The position numbers were made by a program, and so were the translations under genes. A DNA stretch of 64,000 nucleotides from Ceratothoa steindachneri. Taxonomy: Eukaryota; Arthropoda; Malacostraca; Isopoda; Cymothoidae. The stretch is taken from positions 71,024,920-71,088,919 of the forward strand of contig OZ018323.1 of the NCBI GenBank assembly GCA_963969495.1, read 5' to 3'. Positions 21,146 through 31,050 of the stretch are shown piece after piece. Every line of letters begins with the position of its first letter. Position 1 is the stretch's first letter. Under the pieces are notes generated by a model, which had not been told where the DNA came from, did no database searches, and was given only the letters and a program-made list of their open reading frames with translations.

Positions 21146-22421
21146 TGTCGTGGTATAGCTCTATATATCCTACATACATCTATTATATTTGATTTAGAGT
21201 GCGCGGGGGTTTCCTTTTTTAAATAGTTTGGGTAGGCCGAGGTCCGGTTACAAGGTCAGATCCTCGTAAGGAAGGCTCTAGTCCAAAAGATGCTACTCTA
21301 AAGCTTCGTATTGGCTGAGAGTTCCAAATCTCACTTAGTTACAGGCCATTGTTATACGACTATGATGAGCTCGAGGGTCAGAAAGCAAAGGAATACGCGA
21401 AAATACACTTTAATAAATATTAATAATTAAAGTTAATATTATACAATAATAGACAGTTAATCCCGACACATAGTTACACAAATGATAATGAGGAACGGTA
21501 GACGGCAATTATAAATTTGGAGAAGCTAAAATATTCGTTACGATACCTTGTACACAAATGGAGGGGTTGGAGGGGACGATGGTCGTTTCCGGCGAAACGG
21601 TGAGATGACAGTTGGGTCACTTTGACGGGGTCCAAGGTCAACTTGTTTGTAGTGAAATATTCTTTGAAGAAGACGGAGGTGGGTGGGCGGGGGAGCAGAG
21701 TCTTCGAGAAGGAAGGTTGGAAATTTTTCCGGTGTAAATTCCTTTGAAGAAAACGGAGGGGGAGTTTCTCCGAGACGTCAACGGTTTTTTTGGTCGGAGA
21801 TGCATAGTCAAGGGGGTATTATGCTAAGATAAACTTTACTGGAGCCTTTTGGGTTAAGACTTGGTTCTTGTTTGGAGATAGCGTCGATGAGCGGAGTCGG
21901 ACGGGTATTCTTACGGGGAGAAGAGTTCTTAACTAACTCTAGGGGGTGGATATTTGTTTTATCCAAGAAGGGATGCTTGGTTTTGTTCCACAACATTTCC
22001 TTGCCTTCGGCGTATGACAAACCCGAATCGAGAGGGAGTAAGAAGGTCTGCACTCGGGAGCGTCTCTCGCACCAATCTGCTTATTCCACGTTATGCGGGG
22101 AGATACAGACACCAAAAGTGAGGGAGCTTACTCCATAGAAGAGGGGGAGGGACTATCTCACATCGTTTGAATCATGGCGACGCGGCCCGAATGACGATTG
22201 CCTCAACCGCTCCCAGCGTGGCTGAAAGGGGGGTTTGGGGGGAGACTTCTTGTCTTGTTCAAATACTCGCCTTGATAAGGGCTACATTCCATGAACCCGC
22301 TTCTATACTTTCTCACGCTTTTGAGCTTCGAAAATTGTTTGTAAACAACACGAGGCCCATCACGTGGAGGCAATGCTTAAAAGCGACGTTATTTCTCCCC
22401 TCACGTGCTTGTTCCCTCACG
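21146..22421 (-). repeat. 5' LTR (1276 bp)
   Basis: Starts tgtcgtggtatag and ends ccctcacg on the plus strand; the final base differs from the ccctcaca of its partner at 14850-16718. It lacks the 607-bp segment of the other LTR: its sequence jumps from ctctaggggg to tggatatttg. Substitutions between the two LTRs are frequent by eye, so the insertion is not recent. Confidence 0.85.
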
Positions 22422-22499
22422 AAGACTAACCCGAGATATGGAGCCGCTGCCATAGGAAAACAGAAAATGTTATCCTACGAGCGAAAGGGTCAATGATGG

Positions 22500-24105
22500 T
22501 GAAAGGCAAGAATGTTGCAAATCCTGTCCATCCAGGTAGGCCTATATAATTCGATGTGTGAATAAAGTGGATGTTTGGAGTATGAGAAGTATATGTGTTA
22601 TGGGAGAGAGGATAGTGCTCGTCACTGTCTTTAAATGAATGAAGTTGCGGATGTTTCCTCTATTTGAGCGAAACAATAAATGTGATGAAATTTTGTTTGG
22701 GATGGAATGGATGATTAGGATAAAGGAAATAAGTATAGAACAGGCTTGTAGGAGAAATTAAGATGTGGCAGTGCTTTTGAGGTAGTACTAGCTTGAATGA
22801 ATGTAAGGCTGAAAATATGTGTACTTACATATTCTCAACAAGTCAGTTTGATGATGTCAGCGAAATGAAAAGGAAAGGAAATAAGAAATAGAGGAGAAAT
22901 GAAAAGGAAGGTAATAGACGTGATTTGGCAGAGTAAGAAAGCAAAAAAATGAATCATTTGGAAAAAATGAATTAGGATTGTGATTGGAACAGCAAGTTAT
23001 TGAGAAAGGAAGTGAAATGAGTGTAGAACTAGGAGAACATGACTTATGTGAACATCAAAACCACAAATGCCAGGGTACTTGTAAGCAATTAAGAGGTCAA
23101 CAGTAGGTGTGAGAATACTTTGATCAGCTGTATGGGGTGGGTATGGAAGATAATGTTGTTGTAAATCGTTTGTTTCATCGTGGCGTAAAAAAGACCATTA
23201 TGTAAGCTTTTTAGTGTTGTGAGAGTTATGAAAATTTGTAAGGCACCAGGTGTAAATGATATCTTCACTGAGAGGCTAATATTTGGTGGTGATTTTGTTA
23301 TGTAATGGTTCTGGTGGCTGTGTTGAGATGTAGTTAGATGTGTAAGAGTGTCTATGGACTGAAAGAGTGCAGTAATTGTGCCACTCTATAAGTTAAATTT
23401 GACAAAAGTAAATACATGAACTATAGAATAGTGGTATAATTTTGTTGTGTTGTAGGTAAAAAAGAAGGATAATTGAGGGGTTTAGATCGGGTAAGTTGTG
23501 TGCGGACCAAGTATTTACACTAAAAACTCTAGATAAAAATTAATAGATAAGAAGTATAGAATGTATGTATTGATAGAGTTGATTGATCCAGAGAAAGCTT
23601 ATAAACGTGAAGATGGAGACGCATTATGGAAGCAACAGAGGATGTATGGACTGGGTGGTAAACAATTGTATGATGTAAAGATTATTTATATTGGAAGCGA
23701 ATTGTGCCTTATTGTGTAAGCTAGATTGAGTAGTTTGTTATACGTGTGTGTGCGTAGATGGGAAGGGGGGGTGAGACATGGATTTATGATGTCGGCATGT
23801 GTGTTTAATACTTTTTATGGATGGATGAATGAGAGACGTAAATATTGAATGGGGGTATATGGTGTGAATTTGATGGAGGATGGCTTCTATTTATGTTGGT
23901 ATATGATGATAGCCTCATGTTGGTGGCTGTGGGTGAAACAGATTCAGAAATGTTGATCGAAGCATTTGAAATGGTGTGAAAGAGTAGGTGGCTAAAATTT
24001 AGTGATGAAAATATAAAGATCATGATATTTGAGGGTGCCAATATGGTAGGATCCCATATTCGAATCCATGGTATCTCCTTTGAAAAAGTGCGAAGCTTTT
24101 TAAGT
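22500..24105 (+). pseudogene. RTE-like LINE reverse transcriptase remnant (5' part)
   Basis: The plus-strand translation, with many stops, keeps the RT block order: APGVNDIFTERL (the GKAPG block) near 23245, FCCVVGK near 23450, LIDPEKAYKREDGDALWK and MYGLGGK (23578-23660), then a VRHGFMMSACVFNTF block (23771-23815, usually G-CVMSPWLFN), NLMEDGFYLCWYMM (the LLFADD area) and LVMKI. The region upstream to 22500 is unreadable but similar in composition. It is an old copy of a family common in arthropods. It stops at about 24105, where the CR1-like LINE begins, and seems to resume at 28729. Confidence 0.65.
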
Positions 24106-24132
24106 AACTATGTTTCATTGTAATTGTTTTAG

Positions 24133-24156
24133 ACTACAGAACTACAGAACTACAGA
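24133..24156 (-). repeat. CR1-type 3' octamer tail
   Basis: Three exact 8-bp units, actacaga on the plus strand. CR1/L2 LINEs end in short tandem octamers used in target-primed reverse transcription, so this fixes the 3' end of the element. Confidence 0.75.
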
Positions 24157-24567
24157 ATCTAGGACCAACAAAGACCCTAAGGTCCGCTCGAGGCTAGTCC
24201 GCTACACTACATCCGAAACTACGATACACACTTATCTACGAGTGTATCTCTAACATGCTATATTTTTTTTTTTTTTTTTTTTAATATATAATCTACTGTA
24301 CACACTTATCTACATGTGTACAATGTCAGGCATATTAACTACTTCAACCTAAGGGGGGGGTGATAGAAAGTTTTTCTTCTCAACTTCCGCAGCCCTCGAC
24401 TGCTAGTGGTGAAAATCTAGTTATAGGATAGGCGGAAAAGAAAATGGATATCTAAACTACACATGCAAGAGAAATCGCTGGCATCATTTTTAGTCATCAT
24501 TTTTACTCTCGTTGTTCCTCCGCTCCAAACTCCTTTTGCAAAGACGTTATTATTTACTGTGCTCAGA

Positions 24568-27354
24568 CTACGTTATATTTATACTATTTAAGTGCGCGTC
24601 GAGACGGTTTTTAAACATATTTACCGACCTACTATCCACTACGTGGGTGGGTAGCCTATTCCAAATTTGAGTAATTTTAAACGTAAAATAGTTTTGGGCT
24701 ATACTAGTGTTAAATCGCTTGTTCACTAATTTTAATCCGTGTTGCCGAGTATTTCCCCTATGATCCAATTCGAACAAATTCCTATAATCAACGTTTGAAA
24801 ATCCTTTCAATATTTTAAATACTTCAATTAGCTGGCCACGTAATCTTCTGCCTTCGAGAGATGGCAAATCTAATGCCCTGAGTCTTTCCTCATAGGGCCT
24901 GTTTCTCAGCTCGGGAATTAATTTTGTAGCCCTACGCTGCACTCTTTCTAATTGCGCGATATCTTTGTTTAAGTATGGAGCCCAAAATTGAACCGCATAT
25001 TCGAGCAGTGGACGCACAAGTGATTTATACAATGGTAAAATTATCTCTTTGGATTTGAACGTGAAATTACGCGCGATATAACCCAGCACACGATTTGCTT
25101 TTTTACATGCATCCGCGCATTGTTTCGTGACTTTGAAGTCATCCGAGACTAAAACTCCCAGGTCTTTTTCCAATTTAACTACGTCGAGGACCTGGCCTTT
25201 CATGGTATACTCTACCCTCAAATTATGGCAACCCAAATGCATCACCTTACATTTACTTAAATTAAACTGCATTTGCCACTTATCCGCCCATCTGACAATC
25301 AAGTTTAGGTCCTTTTGTAATTTTTCTACATCCGATCTTACATAGGCACGGTTGCCCAGCTTCGTGTCGTCAGCAAATTTAGAAATCGTACTAAATACGC
25401 CATTATCCAAATCGTTTATATATATTAGAAACAATAATGGGCCAAGAACGGAGCCTTGTGGCACTCCACTACTGACGTTGACCCAATCTGAACATTCACC
25501 ATTTATAACTACTCGCTGCGAACGATCCTTCAGCCAATTTCTAATCCAATTTAATATCTTACCCTTCACACCGACTGCTTTAACTTTCATTAATAATCTC
25601 TCGTGCGGAACGGTGTCAAACGCCTTTTTAAAGTCTAGATAGATTACATCTACAGCTTTGCTTTCGTCGTAAACGCAAATCATTTTATGGAAGAATTCGA
25701 GCAAATTTGTCAAGCACGATCTCGCCCGCCTAAACCCATGTTGGGAATCTTTAATCAGATTATTTACCTCGAGGTGGCACACTATTCTATCTCTAATTAC
25801 CGATTCTAAAAGCTTTCCAACTACCGAAGTTAGACTAATAGGACGAAAATTCGTTGCTTCGTATCTATTCCCATTCTTAAATATTGGTGTAACGTTTGCA
25901 CGCTTGAAGTCTACAGGGACTACGCCATCTTCTAATGAGCGATTGAAAATTGCACGCAACGGCTTCGCAAGCTCATTCTTAAGTTCCTTTAAATGAGTGG
26001 GGTAAACGCCATCGGGCCCGGGTGATTTCGACTTTTTCATCAGGTTAATATATTTAAGAATTTCCACTTCATTAACCGTTATATCGGATATGCAAATATC
26101 ACTATTATCTACTTCTTCAACTAACGATCCTAATTGGGACGAATCTTCAATAGTAAAGACGCTTGTGAAATGTTCATTTAAAATTTTAGACATTTCCGCC
26201 GGAATTTCCGTCAAACGACCATCTTTGTCTTTAATCGGCCCTATTAAACCTTTTAAGGGTTTCCTACTGTTTACATAGCCGTAAAACCGTTTCGGTTCCT
26301 TCTTTGAATCCTTCGCCAGTTTTATTTCATATTTCCGCTTCGCATCTCTAACCGCCCGTTTAACTTCTCTTCGAGAATCTATGTAATTTTGCCGACTTAT
26401 AAATGACTCGTTGTTCTTATGTATTTGAAATTTTCTATTTCGGTCCTTAATTAAGCTTAATATGAGTGGGCTAACCCACGGCGCTCTCATCGACTTCCCG
26501 CTCTTACGGCGCACATACTTTACTAAGTCGAAATTTACACTAAGGAGTGTACGCCGAAGCTCAGTGTACATTTCTCCTACCGACCTATTCTCGAAGCGCA
26601 TTCCCCAGTCTACATCCTTAATCCTTTCGCGAAAAGTATCAAAATCACAGCTACCAAAACGTGGCATGAGCTGTGTACTAATTTTTACATCTACACACGT
26701 GTTAACCACGAATCTAATCGCATTATGGTCACTCGAGGCTAAATGCTCTCCTACACAAACATTTTCTACCAGTGACTCGTCAGTCGCCATGATTAAATCG
26801 AGGATATTATCATCACGAGTTGGTTCCTCCACTTTTTGAACGAGGAAATTCTCCAGAATAAAGTTTAGTAGTCTCTCCCCAGCTTTATTTGACGTTAGGT
26901 TACTATAATTAACGTTTGGATAGTTAAAATCGCCGCAGACTAATGTGGTTCCTTTTCTAACCCAAGATGAAAGCATATCAAAGAGTGCAGCATCTTCTCT
27001 TTCTATTTGCGATGGAGGACGATATATGACGGCTAAATTAATTTTATATTTTGCATTACAACATAATTGGATTAATAAGGCCTCACTTCTCATATCTGCC
27101 GTAGACGAGTCGATCGTTATAGCGTTTAAGTCATCTTTTATATACACTAATACGCCCCCTCCTCTACCAGTTTGTCTATTTGTATAATGAATTTTATAAC
27201 CTGGTATATCAAATTCGCAAACACTGATCCCCGAATGTGTATCTATCCAAGTCTCGCTTAAGAATACGAGATCGTAGTCTCCCTCTAGAATTACGGCTTT
27301 TATTTCGGCAAGTTTATTTTTTAAGCTACGAACATTTGAATATATACATTTCAA
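24568..27354 (-). CDS. CR1-like LINE ORF2: endonuclease and reverse transcriptase
   Basis: The 928-codon frame is intact. It opens with an APE-type endonuclease (residues 1-220): YSNVRSLKNK, FLSETW (33-36), CGDFNYPNVNY (141-144) and SSDHNAIRF (207-210). The RT domain (about 440-720) has KSPGPDGVYP, TNFRPISLTSVVGKLLESVI, QHGFRRARSC, YLDFKKAFDTVPHERLL, GVPQGSVLGPLLF and the catalytic FADD (660-663). The C-terminus carries RVQRRATKLIPELR and IWNRLPTHVVDS. The protein nicks target DNA and copies its RNA in place. The first codon given is TTG; the frame is open back to 27429 without any AUG, and the first in-frame Met is residue 88, beyond SETW. Translation thus needs reinitiation, a non-AUG start or a -1 frameshift from ORF1. 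Confidence 0.95.
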   Translation of the reverse strand: MKCIYSNVRSLKNKLAEIKAVILEGDYDLVFLSETWIDTHSGISVCEFDIPGYKIHYTNRQTGRGGGVLVYIKDDLNAITIDSSTADMRSEALLIQLCCNAKYKINLAVIYRPPSQIEREDAALFDMLSSWVRKGTTLVCGDFNYPNVNYSNLTSNKAGERLLNFILENFLVQKVEEPTRDDNILDLIMATDESLVENVCVGEHLASSDHNAIRFVVNTCVDVKISTQLMPRFGSCDFDTFRERIKDVDWGMRFENRSVGEMYTELRRTLLSVNFDLVKYVRRKSGKSMRAPWVSPLILSLIKDRNRKFQIHKNNESFISRQNYIDSRREVKRAVRDAKRKYEIKLAKDSKKEPKRFYGYVNSRKPLKGLIGPIKDKDGRLTEIPAEMSKILNEHFTSVFTIEDSSQLGSLVEEVDNSDICISDITVNEVEILKYINLMKKSKSPGPDGVYPTHLKELKNELAKPLRAIFNRSLEDGVVPVDFKRANVTPIFKNGNRYEATNFRPISLTSVVGKLLESVIRDRIVCHLEVNNLIKDSQHGFRRARSCLTNLLEFFHKMICVYDESKAVDVIYLDFKKAFDTVPHERLLMKVKAVGVKGKILNWIRNWLKDRSQRVVINGECSDWVNVSSGVPQGSVLGPLLFLIYINDLDNGVFSTISKFADDTKLGNRAYVRSDVEKLQKDLNLIVRWADKWQMQFNLSKCKVMHLGCHNLRVEYTMKGQVLDVVKLEKDLGVLVSDDFKVTKQCADACKKANRVLGYIARNFTFKSKEIILPLYKSLVRPLLEYAVQFWAPYLNKDIAQLERVQRRATKLIPELRNRPYEERLRALDLPSLEGRRLRGQLIEVFKILKGFSNVDYRNLFELDHRGNTRQHGLKLVNKRFNTSIAQNYFTFKITQIWNRLPTHVVDSRSVNMFKNRLDAHLNSINIT

Positions 27355-27362
27355 TTTGCGCT

Positions 27363-28475
27363 TTAGGTGGACTCCTCTATCACACGCGAATCTGTTCCGT
27401 TTCCCTGCTCCCCAATACTCATTGCCCCTTCAAGCGAGGAACGGTCTGGCGCATGGGCATCACGTGGCCCCGCAACTCTCCTACTTAATATGCTACGTAC
27501 TGACTGGTCTAAAATCCTACCCAGCCGACTGTTTCCCACATCGCTTAAATGAATTCCGTCCGTTTGATAAAGTGAAGGTTGGTCTTGGAATTTATCCCAA
27601 ACGTTAAAGAAGCTAACTCCAGTATCGCGACACAAGCGCTTAAGGCACTCGTTTGTATATATAGCACGGGACTGCAGACGCAACGTGGATTTTAGTCGGG
27701 GTAAAATGCCAATTATTCCTACGTTATCCGCTTTAACTTTCGCAGTATGAATCAGAGTCTTAGCGCGGTTTACTATTCCTTCTGGGGTGCTGTCGTATCT
27801 GTGCACATCATTCCCCCCTACGAGCGTGAGGATCGTACGCCCGTCACGTGTTTGGTCCAATTTTTCAATTTCACTAACTACTTTATCTATGCGGCCACCA
27901 GGAAAGCAAAATCGTTTTCGTTTTGACGGGTTTCGCGCTGTGAATTCCGGCTCTTGGTTTTTAATTAGAGAATCCCCAATTAGTACAGTTTCTTCTTCCC
28001 CTTCGATAGGAGTTAGCAGTGCGAAGGGGTTTGAGCATGGTAATGTGAAATGTTGTTCCCTCGATGGTCTAGCCCCATTTCTAACGGGCCTAAATTGCGA
28101 ATCTTGGGGTCTATATTGTGAATCCTGGGGTCCAAACGAGTTCAAAATCCTTTGTTGCTGGTCAACAATTGTCTGATGATTCATACGAGTAGGCCGATTG
28201 TCGCGATTTCTATTTTCCCTCCCACGCATGTCATGAATGGTAGAATTTAGACTCGAATTTAATTCGTCGACTTTACGGTTGGTCGATATAACGTCCCTCG
28301 CGACGGAATTTAGTTCTAATTTAATTTCGCTAATCGCGTTAGCAAACTTACGCTCCAACGCATCGTTTAACATACAAAAACGGCAAATTCTAGTTTGTTC
28401 CATGTTAGAAGGAACGTAAATTTCCTTATTAAAGGAAGCCCCACAACTCGAACATTCAAACTTGATCACGGGCAT
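27363..28475 (-). CDS. CR1-like LINE ORF1: zinc motif and SGNH/GDSL esterase
   Basis: The 370-codon frame runs from ATG at 28475 to TAA at 27363. A CxxC...CxxC motif (Cys 8, 11, 31, 34) forms a likely N-terminal zinc site. Next come a helical, coiled-coil-like stretch (about 40-80), an Arg/Asn/Gln-rich linker with a short QDSQ(Y/F)RP duplication, and an esterase domain (about 160-345). The esterase has GDSL (Ser 169), GGND (220-223) and a DGIH block (Asp 306, His 309), the three landmarks of SGNH hydrolases. CR1-group ORF1 proteins with this domain are known, and the enzyme may act on lipids or membranes during transposition. The C-terminal 23 codons overlap the open ORF2 frame. Confidence 0.93.
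   Translation of the reverse strand: MPVIKFECSSCGASFNKEIYVPSNMEQTRICRFCMLNDALERKFANAISEIKLELNSVARDVISTNRKVDELNSSLNSTIHDMRGRENRNRDNRPTRMNHQTIVDQQQRILNSFGPQDSQYRPQDSQFRPVRNGARPSREQHFTLPCSNPFALLTPIEGEEETVLIGDSLIKNQEPEFTARNPSKRKRFCFPGGRIDKVVSEIEKLDQTRDGRTILTLVGGNDVHRYDSTPEGIVNRAKTLIHTAKVKADNVGIIGILPRLKSTLRLQSRAIYTNECLKRLCRDTGVSFFNVWDKFQDQPSLYQTDGIHLSDVGNSRLGRILDQSVRSILSRRVAGPRDAHAPDRSSLEGAMSIGEQGNGTDSRVIEEST
27399..27405 (-). promoter_or_regulatory. Candidate -1 ribosomal frameshift heptamer
   Basis: The minus strand reads G_GGA_AAC in the ORF1 phase (codons CAG GGA AAC), a canonical X_XXY_YYZ slippery heptamer. A -1 slip here enters the ORF2 frame, which has a stop upstream at 27430-27432 and is then open for the whole of ORF2. 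No strong downstream pseudoknot was worked out by eye. Phasing and position are seen directly; function is inferred. Confidence 0.5.
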
Positions 28476-28665
28476 TGTCGATTTCTAGAATACGTATGAA
28501 GATAAATAAAATTAACACAGCGAATAAGACGGCCAATCTTTTTAATACAGCGACTAATATTATATGAGCGCAGGAAGTATCTATAATTATTAAGTTACTC
28601 AGAAAACGAAATTTATGGGCACAGATGAATTAAGCAGGAGCACAGAGATAACACGTCTTTTCAGT

Positions 28666-28725
28666 GAGGACTCAGCGGGCGGAAATGAGGACTCAGCGGG
28701 CGGAAATGACTCAGCGGGCGGAAAT
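28666..28725. repeat. Minisatellite, three ~20-bp units
   Basis: Two 21-bp units starting gaggactcagcgggcgg (28666-28686, 28687-28707) are followed by an 18-bp unit lacking the first three bases (28708-28725). It lies just 5' of the CR1-like ORF1 and may be part of its 5' UTR, where promoters of some LINEs are repeated. Confidence 0.85.
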
Positions 28726-28728
28726 GTA

Positions 28729-28815
28729 GACAAAGCAGATTTAGATAAGGCTTCTATGGTATGAAAGGTTCTGGTGCGATTAGGGAGTAAGGATTTCAGT
28801 GTGGAATAGACCAGG
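28729..28815 (+). pseudogene. RTE-like LINE, continuation after the CR1 insertion
   Basis: The plus-strand translation VDKADLDKASMV, then KVLVRLGSKDFSVE and TRIYL resembles the region after the catalytic box of RTE-like RT (a block with VxEGxKVLG followed by a Ser-x-Lys stretch). It seems to continue the copy that stops at 24105, which implies that the CR1-like element inserted between the two pieces. The match is short and rests on position plus weak similarity. Confidence 0.4.
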
Positions 28816-28819
28816 ATTT

Positions 28820-29345
28820 ATTTAGACGCCCATCTGGCTATTGCCACCAAGGACATAATCGTGAAATCAATTAAGACTATTATTTGGCTATGATAATATC
28901 ACAAAAGAAAGCACACAAACAGTAGACAGAAACATACCAAGAACAAAAAAAAATAAGTATTAGGCAAGGTCACTCGTCGAGGTCTATCCTACCTATCCCC
29001 GGCACCCGAGAATAGATTGAACAACAAGAAAGGTCGAACCAGATGGAGGAGTCCAACTTCCTTGAAAAGGTCAGTCAGTCCAAATTCTAGAGTGCACAAA
29101 TCTGTCGAGGTACTAGAGGCGAGCGATAGCGACTCCGGTTGTTCCTTTTCTTCGACAGGTAACGTGCGGTAAGAACCTTCATACTGGGATACTCAACTTC
29201 AATGTGCCGAATAGTGTTGGGAACCATGCTATCGTCGTAGTAATGCGCAAAAGAGCTCTTCATCAAATAGCAGTGCGTTTGCGACTGTGCCTAATTCAGA
29301 GACGACAGCCAACGACTTGAGGCCGCAGAGGCATTGGTGGAATGT
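28820..29345 (-). mobile_element. I-type LINE, 5'-truncated 3' fragment (same family as 2.6-8.9 kb)
   Basis: This fragment matches 2590-3125 in the same orientation: the 3' terminal gcccatctgg phrase, then, after a diverged UTR, the region encoding the Cys/His tail. At 29205-29330 the phrases gtgccgaatagtgttggg, ctcttcatcaaatagcagtg and gattcagag-like runs parallel 2983-3095. It covers only the end of ORF2 and the 3' UTR, as expected for 5' truncation during target-primed reverse transcription. It is more diverged and AT-richer than the first copy. Confidence 0.75.
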
Positions 29346-29920
29346 GACAGGAAGCTGTAAGAGAGGATGCGAATGCAAACATGAGATTGCTACCATGGAA
29401 CGATAAGGAAAGATCTCTAGTAAGAGCAATCCTAATTGAGAAGGATGTTTAGTATGCAAAAGGTGCATACAATGGGAAACAATGGTGTAATAGATATTTA
29501 TGTTGTGAAGAATAGTTTGAATGAGAGTGTGACATAAAGTATTCTGCTGTGATATGGAAATGTAAAATGAATTGATGAACAGAAGCGTGAAGAAAAGATA
29601 CTAAGCGAGTGTCAGGGTGTAAGAAGGGCTGCAAGACCACACATAAGATGAGTTGATTGTGTGATTGGGCGTTTGAGAGAGAAAGGACTAACCAAGGAGG
29701 AACTGGATGATATTGGGTATGATAGATAGAGGGGTTTGTGAGGGAGTGTAAGTGGGGCCTTCTACCCAGGGATGAACCCTACTTAGACGTTATGCTGCAG
29801 TACATAGCATCCTTCCCTAAAAAGGGTCTTTGATGTGGTAAAGGAGTTGGGAGAGGCTGTTCATTGGCGTTAGAGAGCGCCAACCCCTAGATTTGAATAT
29901 TCGGTTAATGATGATGATTA
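29346..29920 (+). pseudogene. RTE-like LINE C-terminus and 3' tail remnant
   Basis: Broken plus-strand frames include REEKILSECQGVRRAARPH, FEREKGLTKEELDDIGYDR and KWGLLPRDEPYLDVMLQ. The first two resemble the ...GRPRLRWxDCVxxDLREKGL block near the end of RTE-like ORF2. The sequence ends with tgatgatgatta, a short tandem tail typical of such LINEs. It may be the end of the copy that starts at 22500, separated by two later insertions, but its ends do not prove that. Confidence 0.5.
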
Positions 29921-31050
29921 TACACAAGAGAATGAACTATAGACCTTGTTTTTCTTTTATAATAACAAAATGATTTAGAGTGAAATTAAATATACATTAC
30001 TTAACAAAAACCTGCTCACGATGGTCCCAAGTCAGACTGAGAAATGAGGGTTAGCTTATGGGTACAGGAGTCCTCAGTCATAAAACCAAACAAATCTGAA
30101 AAGTTACTTCAAAATCATCGGCTGTTAGAGAAAATGATGGCAGCAGAGCGGATCAATCAACTCCAAGCCTCTTGTTTTACTTGTCATTGGAGTTAGCTCT
30201 TTGTTCTGAGAAGGACCGTATAATTCTAGGAGTAAACAAAACGTACATGTTAAATAAAAACACCACATTAGTTTTAATCCAGTAGGCCATCAAATTTTTC
30301 AGGATTGAATTTATGCCCCCTGAGAGGTGACCAATAGGTTTTTTACAGGCTGAAGGCCACTATTAGCGATCTACGAGGGATATCTACGAAGATGTGATCT
30401 AAAGACTTATCTCCTACTTGCTAAGAATTCCATTCTTTTGCAGTTGAATAAATGTTCAAATTTATCGCAAGCAGCTAATCCAAATGTTTGAAATCGTCTT
30501 TTGAAGTGCGGTTTTGACGGTCGCAATTAACTTAGGAAAAATGGCTGTTTTGCTCTTGTTGAAATTCTTCTTCAAACCCTAAAATTTGCCATTAGTTTGT
30601 GATGCAAAGGCAGTAGTTTCAAGCATTAGTACGTGTGTACTGTGTAGATCCTGGTACTTGGGTGCCATCCGTGACCCGCAGTGACTGAGTTGTGAACAGT
30701 TGTAGTCTACATATGGTCATGTTGTGATCAAGGCCGACTCCTTTCAGCAATTTTGTCGGAGTTTAGCGGAGTTTCGCTTAATTTTATGCACGTTGAACAG
30801 TGATTTTCTTAGTGATTATCTTAGTAATCTGATCACTGAAGTTAATTAAGAACAGCATTTAAACCCCATGAGACAAATCTATAACGGCGCTAATTAAATT
30901 ATTTGCCTAAGTATTTACCTATTTTTGTAGTAAAACTAGTTTAATATACTAAGTGAATAATGCAAAATATATATATTTTTAATCACATAAAGACAAAATG
31001 GTGTCTTTGCCAAGTGTGTGCTGTTAATCATAATAAAAATCATAATTTAT

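Larger units (their letters stand above)
14850..22421 (-). mobile_element. Ty3/gypsy LTR retrotransposon, Gmr1-like gene order, decayed
   Basis: This is a complete element on the minus strand. The 5' LTR is at 21146-22421, a PBS-like site near 21065, gag at 20673-19528, protease at about 19500-19300, an integrase remnant at 19313-18850, RT at 18505-17891, RNase H at 17890-17240, the polypurine tract at 16719-16732 and the 3' LTR at 14850-16718. The flanking pentamers aagaa (14845-14849) and aagac (22422-22426) look like a target duplication with one change. Integrase before RT is the Gmr1-type order; the classical order places it last, and nothing integrase-like follows RNase H here. Frameshifts, an internal integrase deletion and a mutated RT box make it non-autonomous. 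Confidence 0.85.
24133..28735 (-). mobile_element. Full-length CR1-like LINE with intact ORFs
   Basis: This minus-strand element has ORF1 (28475-27363), ORF2 (27354-24568), a ~410-bp 3' UTR and a 3' tail of three 8-bp units, (TTCTGTAG)3 on the minus strand at 24156-24133. Short octamer tails mark CR1/L2-group LINEs. A small tandem repeat at 28666-28725 may belong to its 5' region. It lies inside the older RTE-like copy. With both ORFs open and catalytic motifs present, this is the youngest-looking element in the window. The exact 5' end and target duplication were not resolved. Confidence 0.85.

Noticed and set aside
14850..22421. Two independent solo LTRs instead of one element
   Set aside because: The polypurine tract next to the left copy, the PBS-like site near the right copy, gag-pol between them and near-matching flanking pentamers fit a single insertion.
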